A stretch of DNA of 64,000 nt from Pedobacter cryoconitis (GTDB lineage Bacteria > Bacteroidota > Bacteroidia > Sphingobacteriales > Sphingobacteriaceae), in assembly GCF_003259615.1 (NCBI RefSeq), contig NZ_QLLR01000011.1, positions 1-64,000 of the forward strand, in the 5' to 3' direction. The position numbers and the translations under genes were made by a program. Below, piece by piece: positions 61,534-64,000 of this stretch. Below the pieces are notes generated by a model. The model worked only from the letters and a program-made list of their open reading frames with translations. It was not told the origin of the DNA and made no database searches. How positions within the stretch are numbered: the first letter of the stretch is position 1; each line of letters starts with the position of its first letter.

Positions 61534-62262
61534 TTAATTGGCACCAATTGCATACTGAATACCACCTAACAAATGTCCCAGATAATTCTGATCCGCATAA
61601 GATTCCTCAGTATGACCTAGTTCCGTATACCAGGATCTTCCGCCATCAAAATTATGATACCAGGCCATCGGATGAACTTCGCCATTAATACCACCTGTAT
61701 AAGACTTTTCATCTATCGTGATCAGTACCTTGATGTCTTTACTTACGTCTTTGAAATTGTACCACTCATCTTTCCTGGTCCAGACTGCAGGCAAATGTTT
61801 GGTAGAAATATGCGTGCGGTCTATCACATGCAATACCGCTTGCTGCTGCGCAGGATGGCTTACAAAATAAGCACCAACCAGCTGACCATACCATGGCCAT
61901 CCGTACTCTGTATCAGTTGCCGCGTGCACGCCGGCAAATCCACCACCAGCTTGTATATATTTTTCAAAACTCGCCTGCTGCACATCATTCAAGACATCAC
62001 CAGTAGTCTGGAAGAAAACTACGGCGGCATACTTTTTCAAGGAATCAGGATTAAAATAACTGGCGTTTTCAGTAGTATCTACATCAAAATTATGTTCCTT
62101 CCCCAATTTTATGATAGCCGTTTTTCCAGTAGCAATAGCACTATGTCTGAATCCGGCTGTTTTAGAAAACACAAGAATCCGTGGTTTAACCGATTGTCCA
62201 TACGTTGTAACCACCAAAAAAGGCAGCAAAATAAAACTAAATAATAAGGTTAGATTTTTCAT
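61534..62262 (-). CDS. ThuA-domain exported protein
   Basis: The 242-aa protein has a signal peptide (MKNLTLLFSFILLPFLVVTT, cut near YGQS) and a ThuA/trehalose-utilisation fold: R-I-L-V-F-S-K-T-A-G-F-R-H-S near the mature start, V-V-F-F-Q-T-T-G-D-V-L, Y-I-Q-A-G-G-G-F-A-G-V-H-A-A-T-D-T-E, P-M-A-W-Y-H-N and H-T-E-E-S-Y. This glutamine-amidotransferase-like fold lacks a Cys nucleophile. In Bacteroidota such proteins are frequent and their function is unknown, often tied to carbohydrate metabolism. It lies between the aldehyde dehydrogenase and the TetA-like genes. Confidence 0.9.
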   Translation of the reverse strand: MKNLTLLFSFILLPFLVVTTYGQSVKPRILVFSKTAGFRHSAIATGKTAIIKLGKEHNFDVDTTENASYFNPDSLKKYAAVVFFQTTGDVLNDVQQASFEKYIQAGGGFAGVHAATDTEYGWPWYGQLVGAYFVSHPAQQQAVLHVIDRTHISTKHLPAVWTRKDEWYNFKDVSKDIKVLITIDEKSYTGGINGEVHPMAWYHNFDGGRSWYTELGHTEESYADQNYLGHLLGGIQYAIGAN

Positions 62263-62319
62263 AATTGAAATATACCTATAATATTTTAAGAAATGTTTTT
62301 TGCGTTAAAGCTTTGATAA

Positions 62320-63690
62320 CTATTGGCCAGACCGAAGATGCCAGGATTTGGTCTTGGTGAATGCCCTTAACCCCTGATGGGATAAGGTAGCGCCGATCCC
62401 CGAATGTTTTCTTCCGCTCCAGGGCAGGCCTGCACTTACCCGGTCACAACAATTCCAATAACCAGTTCCAGAATCAATCTGCGCAAGAATTCCCTTTGCC
62501 CGGTCCAGGCTATCCGTATAAACGGACGCTGTCAGGCCGTATACAGAGTCTTTCATTAACCGGAGCGCCTCAGCATCATCCTTTACCCTCATAATGCCTA
62601 TAATCGGCCCAAAACTCTCTTCCTGCATAACTTTCATTCCATTTGATACGTCAGTTAAAACAGTAGGCTCAAAATTATAACCCTTACCAGCAACTCTTTT
62701 TCCACCACTTAACAAGACTGCTCCTTTGGCCAAAGCATCCTGAACCTGGCCCTCCAATACATCAAGCTGTTCTTTACGCGTTAACGAAGCAATATAAACT
62801 CCTTCTTCAGTTGGAAGACCTATCTTCCATGATTTGACCTCTTTAACGAAAGAAGAAATGTAACTATCATAAACCTTTTCATGAACATATATTCGTTCCA
62901 CCGCACAACAGCTTTGTCCGTTATTATAAAATGCACCATCTGCAGTTCCAGCAGCTACAGCTTCAATATTCTTCACATCATCAGCTACATACAAAGGATC
63001 TTTACCACCCAGTTCCAGCTGACAAGGAACCATTTTGACTGCTACCCGCTGATAAATATGCTGCCCGGTACGGTAAGAGCCTGTAAAATAATATCCATCA
63101 AAATCCATGTCCAATAAGCGTTCACCAGTTTCCCCGCCACCTAAAGCCACCTGGAAAACCCCATCAGGTAAACCAGCCCGTTTAAGCAGCTTTTCAATTT
63201 CCAATCCAGTTAACGAAGCATACTCAGAAGGCTTGTAGAGCACTGAATTCCCAGCGAGTAATGCAGGTATAAAAACATTCACACCAACCAGGTAGGGGTA
63301 GTTCCAGGCTGAAATATTACAGACTACCCCAAGCGGATCATAAGAGATCACTTCCTTTAGGTCATTATATTTAACAACCTGTTCATCAGAAAGATATTTA
63401 ACAACATTACTATACATCCACTGAATCCTGGAGCGGGCACCATTAATCTCATTCCGGGATTGCTGTAAAGGTTTTCCAACTTCCGAAGTCAACACACCAG
63501 ACAACCTTTCTTTCTCCATTTCCAGTAAATCATCAAATCGCTGAATCACATGAATGCGCTCTGCCAAATCTCTTTTAGCCCATTCCTTTTGCGCCTTTTT
63601 CAATATTTCCAGTTTTGTATGCAGCGAATGCTCAGTATCTTCCTGAAGCGTTGCAATGATCTCTTCTGTAGCAGGGTTTATTACGTTCAT
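62320..63690 (-). CDS. NAD(P)+-dependent aldehyde dehydrogenase
   Basis: The 456-aa enzyme starts at the ATG at 63690 (MNVINPATEEIIATL); a longer frame to 63783 overlaps the upstream gene and is unlike the family. It has A-W-N-Y-P-Y, K-P-S-E, L-E-L-G-G-K-D-P (Glu226) and N-N-G-Q-S-C (Cys261, the nucleophile). These make a complete ALDH fold of the succinate-semialdehyde/gamma-aminobutyraldehyde type. The start overlaps the stop of the upstream gamma-Glu-GABA hydrolase-like gene by 4 nt (ATGA), so both are translated from one message and probably act in one pathway. Confidence 0.92.
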   Translation of the reverse strand: MNVINPATEEIIATLQEDTEHSLHTKLEILKKAQKEWAKRDLAERIHVIQRFDDLLEMEKERLSGVLTSEVGKPLQQSRNEINGARSRIQWMYSNVVKYLSDEQVVKYNDLKEVISYDPLGVVCNISAWNYPYLVGVNVFIPALLAGNSVLYKPSEYASLTGLEIEKLLKRAGLPDGVFQVALGGGETGERLLDMDFDGYYFTGSYRTGQHIYQRVAVKMVPCQLELGGKDPLYVADDVKNIEAVAAGTADGAFYNNGQSCCAVERIYVHEKVYDSYISSFVKEVKSWKIGLPTEEGVYIASLTRKEQLDVLEGQVQDALAKGAVLLSGGKRVAGKGYNFEPTVLTDVSNGMKVMQEESFGPIIGIMRVKDDAEALRLMKDSVYGLTASVYTDSLDRAKGILAQIDSGTGYWNCCDRVSAGLPWSGRKHSGIGATLSHQGLRAFTKTKSWHLRSGQ

Positions 63691-64000
63691 TTTTCCATTT
63701 TTTTTATCTCCTCCAAAAACCGTTCTTTGAGTTTTTGAGAAAGCGGATTTATTTCCTTTTCCTTCATTCTTTCCGGATGCCATTGCACCGCAAGCATGAA
63801 AGATTTATCTGTTTTGTCTTTAAATTCCAGACCCTCAATTAATTGATCCGGACTGTCAGCATAAGAATTTGATATTAAATTGTTACTTAAGTTATAACTA
63901 TTAACTCCCTGATGGTGTGCACTATTAACTTTTCCATTTTGCACGCCAACTATAGCGTATAACATAGAGTTATGACCTATATGGATGGAATGCACCTTAT
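63687..64000 (-). CDS. Gamma-glutamyl-gamma-aminobutyrate hydrolase-like (peptidase C26), 3' part
   Basis: The minus-strand frame is open from the right edge and encodes the C-terminal part of a class I glutamine amidotransferase-like hydrolase. The catalytic His motifs V-N-S-A-H-H-Q-G-V and A-V-Q-W-H-P-E-R are both present, but the nucleophile Cys lies outside the window. A GTG at 63995 is only an internal Val. Members such as PuuD remove the gamma-glutamyl group from gamma-glutamyl-GABA. Its partner dehydrogenase gene overlaps by 4 nt. Substrate is inferred from family and pairing. Confidence 0.88.
   Translation of the reverse strand, partial: KVHSIHIGHNSMLYAIVGVQNGKVNSAHHQGVNSYNLSNNLISNSYADSPDQLIEGLEFKDKTDKSFMLAVQWHPERMKEKEINPLSQKLKERFLEEIKKMEK

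Noticed and set aside
61654-62244. 196-codon open frame antisense to the ThuA gene
   Set aside because: It is a mirror of a well-supported gene on the minus strand and its product has no recognisable domain or signal.
1-64000. tRNA, rRNA genes and CRISPR arrays
   Set aside because: I looked for cloverleaf arms with TTCRANNC loops and for regularly spaced repeats in the gaps and found none I could support.

Overview
The window looks like a chromosome segment of a Bacteroidota member, most likely Sphingobacteriaceae (Pedobacter-like). Grounds for this are a SusC/SusD pair, many SPase II lipoproteins and N-terminal '..AQ' export signals, promoter elements of the Bacteroidota type (TTTG-N18-20-TAnnTTTG), AT-rich intergenic DNA and few Shine-Dalgarno sequences. 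There is no tRNA, rRNA or CRISPR array. The only clear non-coding RNA gene is the small SRP RNA (16210-16308, minus).

Left edge (1-1.0 kb): debris. A partial IS3-family transposase OrfA runs off the left end and abuts a broken AraC-type regulator. That regulator is fused to the first ~70 codons of an exported protein on the other strand. This looks like a collapsed carbohydrate locus. A small lipoprotein and an isolated SusC/SusD pair (1757-6467) follow.

Accessory region (6.7-14.8 kb): three homologous exported proteins of unknown function (6753, 11990, 12824) are split by a block of five minus-strand genes (7680-11811). These encode a beta-helix-like protein, a SUKH (SMI1/KNR4) protein, a CatA-type acetyltransferase, a WGR/DUF4240 protein and a DUF7832-like protein. 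The block resembles an immunity-gene island without a visible toxin. A coiled-coil gene and a 77-aa gene with a textbook, apparently leaderless promoter close the region.

Central core metabolism (14.8-41.3 kb): a GmhB-like phosphatase, transaldolase, SRP RNA, glutamate synthase gltBD, two lipoproteins, a TrmH-type methyltransferase, galactose genes (galK divergent from galM), flavin reductase, a DsbA-like protein, PAP2 phosphatase, a second TonB-dependent receptor, pirin with a degenerate receiver protein, YtxH and DoxX proteins, a GH63-like glucosidase, proline synthesis proBA, malate:quinone oxidoreductase and a lipid A acyltransferase.

Right part (41.3-64 kb): an Lrp regulator divergent from a second RpoD-like sigma factor with an unknown partner, an MscS channel, a Bcr-type MFS pump, nucleoside phosphorylase, a YigZ/EamA/ribD minus-strand operon, prmC facing xerD, aroQ, a GT2 glycosyltransferase, a WbqC-corA-mgtE run with two different Mg2+ transporters, an unknown PH-like membrane protein, Ohr, an FUSC transporter, a TetA-like MFS, a ThuA-domain protein, and an aldehyde dehydrogenase overlapping a gamma-Glu-GABA hydrolase that leaves the window at the right edge. 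Most of the right half is ordinary housekeeping DNA on short operons separated by clean hairpin terminators.
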